From: Vanessa cardui
Lineage: Eukaryota > Arthropoda > Insecta > Lepidoptera > Nymphalidae
Length of the DNA stretch: 64,000 nt
Direction of reading: 5' to 3'
NCBI RefSeq assembly: GCF_905220365.1
Contig: NC_061126.1
Coordinates: 10,602,001 to 10,666,000, forward strand
The translations under genes and the position numbers were made by a program. Numbering within the stretch: the stretch's first letter is position 1; the number at the start of each line of letters is the position of its first letter. Below are positions 25,072-36,640 of this stretch, one piece after another. The notes beneath the pieces are model-generated. The model did no database searches. It was not told the origin of the DNA and worked only from the letters and a program-made list of their open reading frames with translations.

Positions 25072-28022
25072 TTGGACGACACCGTAGCGGTCCTCACGAG
25101 GAGCGGAACGGGGCCCCCCCTCTCACTCATCGAAAGGGGTTCGGGCTACGTAGTCGTGGGGTGGGGGGAGTACGTCGTCGTCGGGACGTACTTCTCCCCT
25201 AACCGCAGCCTGGCTGAGTTCGAGACCTATCTCGGCTTGGTCAGAGCTGCGGTGGCCAGGCAGTCGCCGAAACCGATAATGGTTCTCGGCGACTTAAACG
25301 CGAAGTCGCGTGCCTGGGGTAACCCTGTCACGAATCCGCGAGGGAGGGCCGTCCAGGTGTGGGCCCTGCTCTCCAACCTGTCCCTTCTCAACAGGGGACA
25401 GGTTCACACCTGCGTTCGCCATCACGGGGGTTCCGTGGTGGACGTTTCGTTCGCCACTGCTGTCGTAGCACGCAGAGTGGTTGATTGGAGAGTGGAGGAG
25501 GAGGTGGAGACTCTATCGGATCACCGGTACATCCGATTTGAGATCTCCACTTCTCGCAGGCCGGCGGAACCCCAGAGGGTGCCGACCACGTTGCCGAGAT
25601 GGTCTCTCGGCCAGGTCGATCGAGAGCTGGTTAAGGAGATTAAGGAGGTCAAGGAGGGAGGTCAAGGTGCAGCGGTGGGGTTCCGCAGCGAGGAGGGAGG
25701 GTGCCAGCTCAGAGGAGCTGGCAGGCCGGATGCGCAGTTCACTCAAGGAAGTCTGCGATGCGGCCATGCCTCGGACCCGGCGCAGAGTTCCGCGCCGACA
25801 CGTATACTGGTGGTCGCCCGAAATCGCCGACCTTCGGGCGACGTGCTGTCGGGCACGGAGGGCCTACGTCCGCTGTCGAAGACGCAACGGCCTCGACACG
25901 GATTTGGAGGGACAGTTGCTGGACGCCTATCGCCAGCTGAAAAAAGAGCTGCAGCTGGCGATACGCAAGGCCAAGGAGAAGGCCAGGGAGGAACTTCTGG
26001 CGGGCCTCAATCGAGACCCGTGGGGGCGCCCGTACCGCGGTGTACGCGGGAAGTTCTGCACCCAAGGCGCCCCCGTCATCGAGACGATGCCACCGGAACT
26101 CCTCCTTCGCCTGGTTGGGGAACTCTTCCCCCATCCAGGCGAGCACGTCCCTCCGCAGATGGCGCCCCGCTCCGTGACCGAAGACCCAGTGGTTTAACCA
26201 CTGATTACGGAGCGGGAGATGGAGATGGCCCTCGGTCGCTTGAGGGCCAGGAAGACGGCGCCGGGTCCGGACGGGGTTCCAGGGCGTATTCTGTGCGACG
26301 CCCTGGAATACCTAGGTGCAAGGCTTCGGGAGCTATTCGACGAGTGTCTGTGCAGCGGGCAGTTTCCGAAGCCTTGGAAAGAAGGGAAGTTGGTCCTGTT
26401 GCCGAAGGAAGGTCGGCCGTTGGATTCCCCTTCGGCATACAGGCCAATTGTGCTGCTGAACGAGACGGGAAAACTCTTCGAGAAGGTCCTCGCAGCCCGT
26501 CTCGTTCAGCACCTCGAGGAGGTCGGTCCGGGTCTCTCGGAGGCGCAGTACGGATTCAGGGCGGGCCGATCGACAGTCGACGCCCTGAATGCCCTGAAGA
26601 CTCGGACGACGGAAGCGGTGGCCCGGGGGCAGGTCGTCCTGGCTGTGTCGCTTGACGTGGCGAACGCCTTCAACAGTCTCCCTTTCGAGACGATACGGGA
26701 GGCACTCCGATACCATGGGGTGCCGACCTATCTGAGGAGACTGCTGGAGGCGTACCTCCAGGACAGGGAGATCCTCTGGGCGGGGGTCGATGGGAGGATC
26801 GTCCGGCGTCGAGTGGGCTGCGGCGTTCCACAGGGGTCGGTCCTCGGCCCAATTCTATGGAACGTCGGTTTCGACTGGCTCCTGCGGGCTCCCGTCCTTC
26901 CCGGGATGGGGGTGTTGTGTTACGCTGACGACACTCTCGTCACGGCGATTGGACGGGACTACCGCATGGGAATGCTGGGCTTGAGGGTCTCCATATCCAA
27001 AACGGAGGCCCTCCTCTTTCACGGTCCACGAAAAGGACCCCCACGAGGGGCGAGTATCACCGTCCAGGGGACGGTTATCAAGGTGCAGGCCCAGATGAAG
27101 TATCTGGGCCTGATCCTGGACGGACGATGGAGCTTCGGGCAGCATTTTGTTCATCTCGGCCCAAGGCTCATCAACGCCGCTGCCGCTCTTGGTCGCCTCC
27201 TTCCGAATGTGGGAGGGCCGGGGTCGCTATGCCGGCGTCTTTATTCCGGCGTAGTGAGGTCGATGGCGCTGTACGGTGCCCCGATCTGGATAGACGCCCT
27301 CACCGCTAAAAATCGGGCTCTGCTGCGAAAGCCGCAGAGGGTCATAGCGGTGAGAGGCATCAGAGGATACCGTACGGTGTCGTGGACTGCGGCGACACTT
27401 CTCGCGGGCGATCCGCCCTGGGAGCTCCAGGCGGAGGTGCTCGCGGAAGTGTACCGGTTCCGGGTCGAGGCGAGGGACCGCGGCGACCGTCCAGGGTCGG
27501 CGGAGATCGGGCGGATCAGGGCTCTAGCCCAGCAAGCCCTGATCGCCCGATGGCAGGAGGATCTGGGGACTCCCACGGCGGGCCTAGCGACAGTGGAGGC
27601 GATCCGTCCCCACTTGAGTCGCTGGGTCGAGAGGAAGCACGGCACACTGTCGTATAGAATGACGCAGGTACTTACCGGACACGGATGCTTCGGTAAGTAC
27701 CTGCACGGGATAGCGCGGCGGGAGGAGTGCGCCAGTGGACACGGCGTACCACACCCTGTACGAGTGTGCTGCGTGGGGGCCCCAGAGGCACATCCTTGCG
27801 GCGACTATGGGCGGAGACCTCTCGCTACCGAGCGTTATCAACACCATGCTCGGTAGCGAGGTGTGCTGGTCAGAGATGCGCTCCTTCTGCGAAAGTGTCA
27901 TTTCTCAGAAGGAAGCAGCGGAGCGGGAGCGGGAAAAAAATGCCGCCGCTGACTCGCTCCGCAGAAGACGACCGGGGAGAAGGAAAAGGCGCTACGCGCA
28001 TCTTCTCCCTCCGCCTCAATAG
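25072..28022 (+). pseudogene. R1-clade ORF2 pseudogene (AP endonuclease plus reverse transcriptase)
   Basis: The 25072-25650 frame gives an apurinic-type endonuclease lacking about its first 60-70 residues. It keeps YFSPNRSLAEFE, GDLNAKSRAWGNP and the catalytic-type SDHR. The frame then moves by one base near 25644-25670 and continues to 26194. An in-frame TAA follows at 26195-26197. The same frame resumes with APGPDGVPGRI, YRPIVLLNETGKLFEKV, GFRAGRSTVDAL, SLDVANAFNSL, GVPQGSVLGPILW and the catalytic YADD (26921-26932). A second frame change near 27725-27735 leads to DTAYHTLYECAAW and a basic tail ending at the TAG of 28022. About 20-25 residues usually found after YADD are missing near 26963-26975. 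The zinc knuckle is incomplete at the second frame change. Confidence 0.93.
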
Positions 28023-28310
28023 GCGCCGTAGGGACCAGGGGGGGTCCCAGTACCCTGGGAATCCCCCCTAGCTGTTGGAGGCCCGTATAAGCGGGCCGAC
28101 CGTCAGGGCGTCACGGTAGCATGCGTAAGCGATCCCGTGGCGTCCGCCGAAAGACGGAGAGGGTACCGCTGGTTTTTTAGTGGGTAAACCCGGTGTGCTT
28201 GGGCGCACTCGGCGTTCAGGGCTCCGGGGAGTCCCACACACCCCCCCACTTTCCATCACGTGGGGGAAGCGCGCAAAGCGTTTTTCCAGCGTAATAAAAA
28301 AAAAATAAAA
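28023..28310 (+). other. R1-clade 3' UTR and A-rich tail
   Basis: GC-rich non-coding sequence runs from the ORF2 stop to an A-rich end at 28294-28310. It contains GGAGGCCCGTATAAGCGGGCC and GAGGGTACCGCTGG. A diverged but collinear copy of this region is found at about 59398-59590, so the UTR can be delimited by comparison inside the window. Confidence 0.9.
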
Positions 28311-28324
28311 AGAGTATTTAAATT

Positions 28325-29368
28325 AAGAAATTACTAGTTCTAATTTCAAAATTAGGATTTCAGTAGTATTATGTATAGTAAAATTTTAATATATTGATAA
28401 CAATGGTTACTATTCTAGGACATTTAAGTTTATTTATATGCTTAAGCAGGACATAGTCTGTCACTATGCCAAGACTCATTTATATCCATCTCGTGGCTTC
28501 ATTGTGATTCCTGCTTTGACTCGCAGATATATATGTATGTATTATTGGTAACAAATTGTCGCTCACGACTTGTCTCGTTTTAGGGTTTTAGGCATAAAAA
28601 TAGACTATATCTCTCCTTGGAGGTGAAGCTTTCTTCTTAGCAAAGTTCATCAAATTAGGTTCTCTAGTTTAGTCGTGAAAGAAAATCAAACAAACAGAAG
28701 AATAGCTTTACTTTCGAATTTATTACATAGGTAAAGAAATACAATTACCCAACTGTATAATTGTATACATATCAATTAGTATATTAAAAGTATTTTTGTT
28801 CACGCATGTTATATAGACATATTACATATACTATTAATGATATTATTGATTGACTATGTGTTTCTATATTTTAAAGAAAAGTTATATTTAGGTATATCAT
28901 AAATATTTACGAACACACATTGTGAGACGTTATCAATATCATGTTTGCAATTACCAAGAGTTCGCAACAAACTTTAATTGTTAATCATAAACTCTTAAAC
29001 AAGTCCAGAATATATAACCTTAGAAACTCAACGTACTAGTCTAATATCCTGTCAGACCTTAGCAAACTGCCTTCGAATGTCCTTGAAATTAATTAAAACT
29101 ACCCTTTGAAGGGCGAACAATTTAGCAAAGCCATCGGATGATCTTAAATCGCTTAGAAGGGTTATATTGAGTTATACATCGCTTACTTGATAATAATACA
29201 TGGGGTGTGCCGAGCCTGGGTCTATAGTACAGCGGTGTCGATGCACTGAAGGGTTATAATTGCCAGAAAATGTTAGGAGATAAATCTTTATCTTACACTC
29301 GAACCAAAAGCTTCGCAAAATTCTCATGGAATGTTTGAATATAACATTTGGCAGTTATCTTAAAATAA
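28325..29368. other. AT-rich non-coding stretch
   Basis: No supportable feature. Confidence 0.5.
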
Positions 29369-29610
29369 ACTAGCTATCGGTCGTGGCTTCGCACAAGATA
29401 TAAGGGTCTATTTATTTTATTATTATATATAACTATATTGTTTTACGTGCTCTACCCAGAAAAGAATCATCGTTATATTTCAACAATTTTAAGCAATATG
29501 TGAACGAATTATACACCTAAACTTACCTCATTACCTCATAAATCTAAAACTGAAATCCTTAAAAAATCTGTTTCATGGTTTTTGAGTTCATCGCGTTCAG
29601 ACAGACAGAT
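29369..29610 (-). repeat. CTAGT-type dispersed repeat
   Basis: On the plus strand it starts ACTAGCTATCGGTCGTGGCTTCGCAC and ends near GTTCAGACAGACAGA. This is the reverse orientation of the family ending CTAGT. The ACTAG plus GGCTTCGC start recurs at 36088 and 39730. Confidence 0.6.
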
Positions 29611-31389
29611 TTTGATGTAGTATATGTAAGGAGACAGGACGGCGTTAATTATTTTCGTGAGTAAATCTGTAACCTACATTTTTTGTTTTGGTTTTTATAA
29701 TATATTTTGAGTGCTAGTCCTAGTGACTAAGTCTATACTATCCGTACTAGATCATTCCTAATATGAAAGTTGATGACGATAAATATTATATAATATAATG
29801 AAAAGCTCAGCTATCTGAGCTCTACTAGCCCATACGAATACTCATCAATACATATTACACTAATTATATAAATGTGAAAGTACGCTGCCTGTCTGTTGAT
29901 TAGACATTAGACAACTATTTTTATACATAACATTTAAAAAAAAACCTTTAAAAAGCGAGCGTAGCCACGGGTAAGAAATAGTCAGAATATACAACTTTAA
30001 ATTGTCTTATAAGCATTCCATACGCTCAAGAAGGGGAATAATTCAACGGTCAAATATGTGCATTTACTTTTCTCAATATACCGGTTAACCACCCTTTTAG
30101 GGATGGACAAGGCGTTACGGAACCCCAAACTGTAAAACCGGTATTTCTTAAATTGTTCCATGAATAAAAATGCAGCAATAACTCTTAATAGCGGTCGAGA
30201 TATAACCGAATGCGTTTTTATCTTTAAAGGAGTCCGTTCAATATGTTTCATCCTAAACATGAAGGATAGACCATTTTTTTTATTGTGTTTACGGTTTATC
30301 TGACATTCTGACTTAAATATGTTTATATTTACAAAATGTGACGTTCGCGAAGTATTTTCTCACTATGTGCATATATATATATATATATATATACAGTTTA
30401 AGAAAACCTAAGTAGTCTATATCAGTTATAGTAAATTTATATTCTGTTGATAATTCATGTCTTCATATTATATGTTCGAGATTAATATACAAAACGTTCT
30501 ATGCCTTTAACGATCATTTAAATAATATATATTTATAATAAAAAAACTTAAGATTTTAACAACAGAATAAAACTTGACGAAATATTTGTTGAAAAAGCTA
30601 ATGTGCCATCACCTTTATTTGGTCCAAATGACAATTCTTCATGCAATATTTATGGCTATACATAGTATACTTATCTATATCTATACGGTCCAAACATTTC
30701 ATAAAAAGATCTTTTATTATAATAATGTTTTATATTTAAACTGTTTATGGTAAAAAGTCTAACATTATTACACATACATGCTTTTAAATTTGAAGAGAGA
30801 TAAGTGACAATCTCTGATAAGTGTAAATATAAGTATAATATAAGTCACAATATAAAATGTAAATTATAAATACTAAGTATAATACTACATATACTAAATA
30901 AATACTAATTATAATACTAGTAATAAAAAATATACATTATAAGTGTTGATTGAAAACTAAAAGAACTCAGTAATTTCCCAGTGTTCTTACTCTATTCAAT
31001 AATATTACTTAATACCATGATGCTCCCTATTCGTTCCTGATAATAATATTCTTAGCCTTTACCTCACAGCTTTTTGTAGATCTAACTAAAGTTATGGCAG
31101 AGTTCCTGGTACTCATTGGACGATCGCTGCATGTAAAAAATCGGTAATGGTTTTATCTTAAACTTAGATTTGTAAAAAATTAAAGATGATTCTTGCAATC
31201 GAGAATCCTTAGTAAATTGAGCGGGCAAAAGTTACTGGCCGAGTAGAGCAAAAAAAAAAAATTAATGTGAAACGTACGAACAGACGTCGTCAGCTTAGAA
31301 TCAAATTAAATCAAAATAAAAACTAATCATAGGTTTTGAAATATGTAAAAACCTTTTTAATAGACGCGCAATTTTACGTGCGACCGACT
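29611..31389. other. AT-rich non-coding stretch with (AT)n microsatellite
   Basis: A pure (AT) run lies at 30370-30393. An 87-codon minus-strand open frame at 29997-30260 has no recognisable domain. Clusters of ATAATACTA-type imperfect repeats occur at 30830-30940. Confidence 0.5.
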
Positions 31390-31401
31390 AGTAATTCACA
31401 A

Positions 31402-31689
31402 CAACAATAACAACAACAACAGCCTGTAAATTCCCACTGCTGGGTTAAAGGCCTCCTCTCCCTTTGAGGAGAAGGTTTGGAATATATTCCACCACGCTGT
31501 TCCAATGCAGGTTGACATGTCACATGCAGGTTTCCTCACGATGTTTTCCTTCACCGCTGAGCACGAGATGAATTATTATAAAGATAAATTAAGCACATGA
31601 GACAGCGGTGCTTGCCTGGGATTGAACCCGCAATCATCGGTTAAGTTGGACGCGTTCTAACCACTGGGCCATCTCGACTCTGGTAAGTA
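31402..31689 (-). repeat. Metulj-like SINE with target duplication and internal deletion
   Basis: Minus-strand copy with a (TTG)n-type tail interrupted by one variant unit. It is flanked by AGTAATTCACAA at 31390-31401 and 31690-31701; the last A may belong to the tail junction. Compared with the 18.0-kb copy it lacks about 40 bases in the middle, between the CCTGCATT-complement and TGACATGT segments near 31508-31520. Confidence 0.93.
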
Positions 31690-31701
31690 AGTAATTCACA
31701 A

Positions 31702-34700
31702 ATAACGTTAAATTTACAGTATTATGAACCAATACTTGGTAATTTTAAAATATTGGTCACTAGTATAATGAAGTCATCGCTACATTATGAGTCATAAGGA
31801 ACATACATAGATGATATTGATAAACAGTTGTCTGTCCGTCCGACCGCACGACGTGAGGTCATATCAGTCGCCTTACTCATTGTTTTGCTCAAATATACTC
31901 TAATGAATAATAAATGAATGCCGCATAAGAGAAACTTATGTAGTTTTTCGTGTTCGGTTATAAACAGGATCTTGTGTATGTGTGAGTGAATAGGTATTTG
32001 ATTACCATCGAAATGAGAATGCGAGTATGTATGAAATATATTAATAATTCTATAATACATAAATAATGAATGCTTCTTACTGATAACCTTTAACAAGAAT
32101 CCGGTGATTCAAAAATAATAATGTTTTCAATAGTGACTGAAATCAAAAATAATAATAAAACAATTTGATAATATCAAACAAATAATAGTTAAACGTAATC
32201 AGATAAACAATAATCCTAAAGCTAGACCATTCCGTTCCACGTTCCACGTACGTTGAGATACCAAATAGGCCGTTCGCAATAGGTCCCAGTCGGATTGAAT
32301 ATTGATACGACAGATGGTATTCCGCACATAATTAATTCCCATCCATTCAGGTCCTACTGACCCAGAGCTATTTACATATTTGGATATTGTTGGCACTGAC
32401 TCTGTCCATAAGCTGTTTATATGCTAAGGGTTCGATTTTGTGGACCTGTTGTTTTAGTTCAATTTGCGTTGAAATTATAAATATTTACATAACTTGAATA
32501 TGGAAAGGAGTGTTTGGACTTTTTGATTGTTTTTACAACTTGAAGAAATAACTTAAAGAGCTGATAAATAAATTTACTTTGTTTATTGCTTTTTTTCCTC
32601 TTTCATAAGCGCCACAATTTTCAATATTATACAAAAAAGATCATACTATGCTTACCTACCTAAAATTTGAAATGACTGAATTTGCACATTAATTCCTTAT
32701 GGATCGAAGATAAGAATTAAGAGAGAATTTTAATACATTAATCTCCTCAAGTTACCTGAGTCCTGCGGAGCTGAAAGAATATATGGAAATTTGTCTTTGA
32801 AACATTGAAATATCATTGATTGTTTGTGTTTATAAGTAACATACAGATTTGAAGCTGTAGGTATCATCAGCATATTTTTGAAAATTCATCGCCCAATCGG
32901 TTGAATTTAAGTATCAAAGATTGCCATTTTTAATTTTTTGAAGTATGAAGAAAAGGATGTAGGTATGCGTTCATAAATAAAGATCGGTTTTAAAGGGTGA
33001 CATCCTCAAATTTCAGTTTGTCTATGTACAAGACATAGGCACATGCTATTGTATATAATTGACTTAGTAAGACCTTCATTTTTTGTATACTATTTTGATG
33101 TCAACTGAATTCTAAGCGACGTTATCCCATACAACAGTTACGTTGGGTTGGTTATCTTCTTCGTATATCGTTCAATCTATTCACAAAACCATACCAATAT
33201 CGATTGAGTGATCTAGAATAACAGGTACAGAGGTAAAAGGGACTGTGTATTGTAATTAATATTTATCAATATATAATTATTATATAGTTTGTTGCGAGTT
33301 TTATTCCGAAACATCTAGTAGCAAGCTATAGGACTTTATTTTATATATCCATAATATTACTACTAAAGTGTCTTTACCCGTAATAACCTCCTTATAGTTA
33401 TATAGTTATAGTAGATCCCAGAAAATTTTCACAAATGTTGAATAGATTACATAAGAAAAAATAAGATTATATACTAAGTGTTATGCATTATGTATATTTA
33501 CATTTTTTATTATTTACATAAACATTTTTGAACGCTTTTTAGGTACTCAGAAGGCTTAATACGTCGTCTCATAAAAAGAACAAGTATTAATAAAAATCAT
33601 ATCACCAATTTAAAAAAAATTGTATTTCTCACATTTATAATTATTTAATTTGGTTTGCACTCTTCATAATTACCTTGTGGTTACACAATTTTATAAAACG
33701 ATTAAACACAATTGTTATTTAAATTTTATAAAACAGAACGGTGATTTCAACGCAGAACATTATTTTTTTACTGTATACTTAAAAGTGAAGATAGTACAAA
33801 ATACATCTAACCTACTTTTAAGCATAACTCTCGCTAATCCTCCTGACGAAATAGCTTTTGCCATTGACAGATGCGAGGCAAACCTTGGTGAACGATTGCG
33901 CCAATTACGCTGAGCTGCTGGCGATAATTACAAGACTAAGATCGATGACACTTCAAGATGGATAGCAGTGACGTGAGATTCGTTTGGGCATGACTTGGCA
34001 AACCTTAGCAGACACTTCTAAACGAAGACAATTTAATTAATTTAATAATTCATCAGTTTCATCTAAATTAAAATATAATTTCAAAGATTATTTATGAATA
34101 TTCAAAAAACCGAGGTAAAATAAATCTTATCTAAAAGATAAGCTCATTGATAAATTACTGTTTGAAATTTATGATCTTACAAATGTTACTTATTAATTAA
34201 CTCATGTTACAAGTTTTCAATATTAACAAGCTTGATTCACTGAAATCAAGTCTATTAATTAAATGGCTTCTCTTGCAAATGTAATAATAACATCGACATC
34301 ATAGACAATATTGATTTATGGAGAAAGGAACACGACCAATTTAACATAGTATCCAAAAAATTAAAAAAAATAGGTAGGTAGGTATACAATTCTTACGCGG
34401 TTAAAAAATTGTAATGTATGGGTGGGTGTTTTACAATTTTCTATAATATTGATCGTAAATAACTAGGAGCCTCTTTTATTTCAATGTCGACATTACATTT
34501 TACTGTTTAGTAGCAATTTTTTATTGTGTGACTGCATTCCCAAATCGAATTAAGTCAAACCTAAATTAAACCTTTTAATTTGGTTAAATGAACTGTAATG
34601 AATATCTTGATTTCATATCTTATACTCAACATCTATTTCATACCTAGTAGGTGACTAATTCAGACGACTCATACCAGCTTCAGTCATTAGGGACTGCCAC

Positions 34701-35004
34701 GAATACGCTCCTAATACAATGGTTAAAATGTTGCTTGTAATAGTAAAGATTAGTTAACAAAAACAATTAAAACCTTTTACACCATATTATGTTTTATACA
34801 GTAATTTCTGAAATTTCTTCAATAATTTTATAAAATCATGAAACGAAAAATTGTCCTGTAATTTCATTATTATAAGCTCAAAACTCAAGCAAAAGTATTA
34901 TCCTTATCATTCAATTTTACACATCTTTATTATATTAATTTTGAGTTGACGCCGTTTAAAGTATTTCATAAAACTGTAGTAGGTACTTACGTTGTTACCG
35001 TGAG

Positions 35005-35006
<2 letters not shown>
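31702..35006. other. AT-rich non-coding stretch
   Basis: A 103-codon minus-strand open frame at 31785-32096 and an 87-codon plus-strand frame at 33650-33913 show no domain. The GC-richer segment 33835-34010 could be a worn transposon coding relic, but I could not match it to a motif. Confidence 0.45.
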
Positions 35007-35039
<33 letters not shown>

Positions 35040-35040
35040 T
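35007..35040. repeat. (TA)n microsatellite
   Basis: An alternating TA run with one early interruption. Confidence 0.95.
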
Positions 35041-35399
35041 TAATACATTTGCTAGTGGATTAGTTTCCAACTATCAAACTAGAGGTTACGGTGTATTAGT
35101 GCTCAATTTTATTGATTGTTACGCTTTACAAAATATCCCTTATTCATAAGCCATAAGTCGTAAAGCGACTTAAGTAACTTCGCTTGAGGGTCGATATGGA
35201 GTATCTCTACTCAACTCCGCAATGCTAACACGGTTGCCTAATGAAACTATTCTCGGATATTGACACAGTAAAAGAAATAATTATTTAACATTAAATAAAA
35301 TAACAAAAATGATTTTTAGGGCAAGAGCAACAGGCTATTTGACAATGCGAAAAATAAAGTGTCAATTATTATAATCAGTCAGTATATATTATAAGTATA

Positions 35400-35720
35400 A
35401 AAATGGGTTTTTTATTAACGACAGGAAAAATAATACTTAATTTATTCAAAAACCCATAAATAAAAATGCATTTCTATAAATGTTTGTCACGTGACACAAA
35501 ACGCTCCTGATTGGCCGGGCGTATGATGAAGTCATTTGCTTATTGACCTTGCTTGCCTGCTATATGTACCACAGATTAAAATAAAGGCAAGTGACGTCAC
35601 CGACCCCATTGCAGTGCCGTATTGTCCAAGTAGCGTTTTCGCGCGCTTTTTAAATATGGAATTTTTAATATGATATTATTCGGCAAATGTGTACTATAAA
35701 TAAAAGAATCAACCGTTACT
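35400..35720. promoter_or_regulatory. dense cis-motif module, candidate enhancer or conserved repeat
   Basis: Within 120 bases there are two 10-bp perfect palindromes: GTCACGTGAC (35486-35495, E-box core) and GTGACGTCAC (35591-35600, CRE core). Between them lie a CCAAT-type ATTGG (35510-35514) and a half-CRE ATGATGAAGTCAT. A GC-rich GCGTTTTCGCGCGC follows. The composition contrasts with both flanks. It could be a regulatory island or the core of a dispersed repeat; the sequence alone does not decide. Confidence 0.4.
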
Positions 35721-36087
35721 GGGTTCCACTAAATAATGGAAAATGGATTTTAAATACTAGTCAAATTGCCTATTGTGTTATGAATTTGGTATGAGCCGTA
35801 ATCTTTATATCCTTTATATGAATACTTTTATTTTACTAAAAGCGTCAATACGGCACAATTGTACGTTTAGGCTTAAGTGTAATAGGATACAAGGTTAAAA
35901 AGGGTTCAAGAGAATCCATCTCTTGTATAAATCTTTGCTGAAGGATCGTGCGTGGTCCATTGTGCTGGAATCGAGTTAGTTTAAGAGAGTTTACTGTCGT
36001 TTTACTTTGAGATTTCAAGATCTGTTGTTCTGATTTTTGTTACATTATGAATAATATGTTTGATCTTAATAATAAGATTTTTATGTT

Positions 36088-36180
36088 ACTAGTTATCCCC
36101 CGTGGCTTCGCTTGCGTTTTAGAGAGTTGGTTGTCATGTGTTATGTCCTTCCAGGAAGTTCAAGTTTGCTTCACACTAAA
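36088..36180 (-). repeat. CTAGT-type repeat fragment
   Basis: It begins ACTAGTTATCCCCCGTGGCT on the plus strand, matching the starts at 29369 and 39730. The rest is degraded. Confidence 0.5.
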
Positions 36181-36282
36181 CTTCACATTTATAATATTAA
36201 TGTAAATTAGATTGCTTTTTTTTCCAGTTTGTTTTACTTTTTTTTAATTTCGTTATATATCTTATATAACTTGATTTTTAGA

Positions 36283-36640
36283 TAACTGATGGTCTCATTA
36301 GTCTAATATCTATATATAAGGAAGCAGATCCTGAGTTCAAACCTTAAAACGGTAAAAAATATTTGATTTATCTATCAAAAAAGTTTCTATTACAGCCCAG
36401 AGTCTGAAAATTAGAAGTGTGTGCAATCGCGGGCTCCGGAGAGCTCGTACAGCTTTTGGTCCTGCGTTTCAACTCTTGCTGGTTGTGTCACATTGGCGTC
36501 CTATTGAGTTATGAGAGTGAATAAATAGAAAGTGTACCTATGTTGTGCTATAATATGTCCCGCGTAGTTGGCCGGTCAGACTTGTAATAGGTTGTCACGA
36601 TATTCTAAATCATTTCCCTGAAGTCGGTCAGGATGACATA
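36283..36640 (+). repeat. tRNA-headed SINE, third type
   Basis: The head has an A-box-like TGGTCTCATTAG and a B-box-like GAGTTCAAACC about 50 bases later. The body includes CCTATTGAGTTATGAGAGTG, AATAGAAAGTG, GTGCTATAATATGTCC and CGTAGTTGGCCGGTCAG. From memory this matches a widespread lepidopteran SINE body. There is no second copy in this window, so the assignment rests on architecture and recollection. Confidence 0.6.

Larger units (their letters stand above)
25058..28324 (+). mobile_element. 5'-truncated R1-clade non-LTR retrotransposon with 14-bp target duplication
   Basis: The element occupies 25072-28310 and is strikingly GC-rich against AT-rich flanks. A perfect 14-bp direct repeat, AGAGTATTTAAATT, lies at 25058-25071 and 28311-28324. 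The right copy follows an A-rich tail (28294-28310). The left junction falls inside the endonuclease coding region, so the gag-like ORF1 and the endonuclease N-terminus were lost at insertion. R1-clade elements are best known as sequence-specific (28S rDNA, or TTAGG telomeric repeats for TRAS/SART). This target is neither. The open frame carries several disabling changes, so the copy is dead. Confidence 0.95.

Noticed and set aside
25481..26197. Separate 238-residue basic protein
   Set aside because: Only its second part is real coding and is the linker of the R1-type ORF2. The first part is the wrong frame over the endonuclease.
25513..27901. Several long minus-strand open frames within the R1-type element
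   Set aside because: GC-rich DNA gives shadow frames opposite real coding. None has a domain or a start context.
31785..32096. 103-residue minus-strand ORF
   Set aside because: No domain, low-complexity composition, and no support from surrounding sequence.
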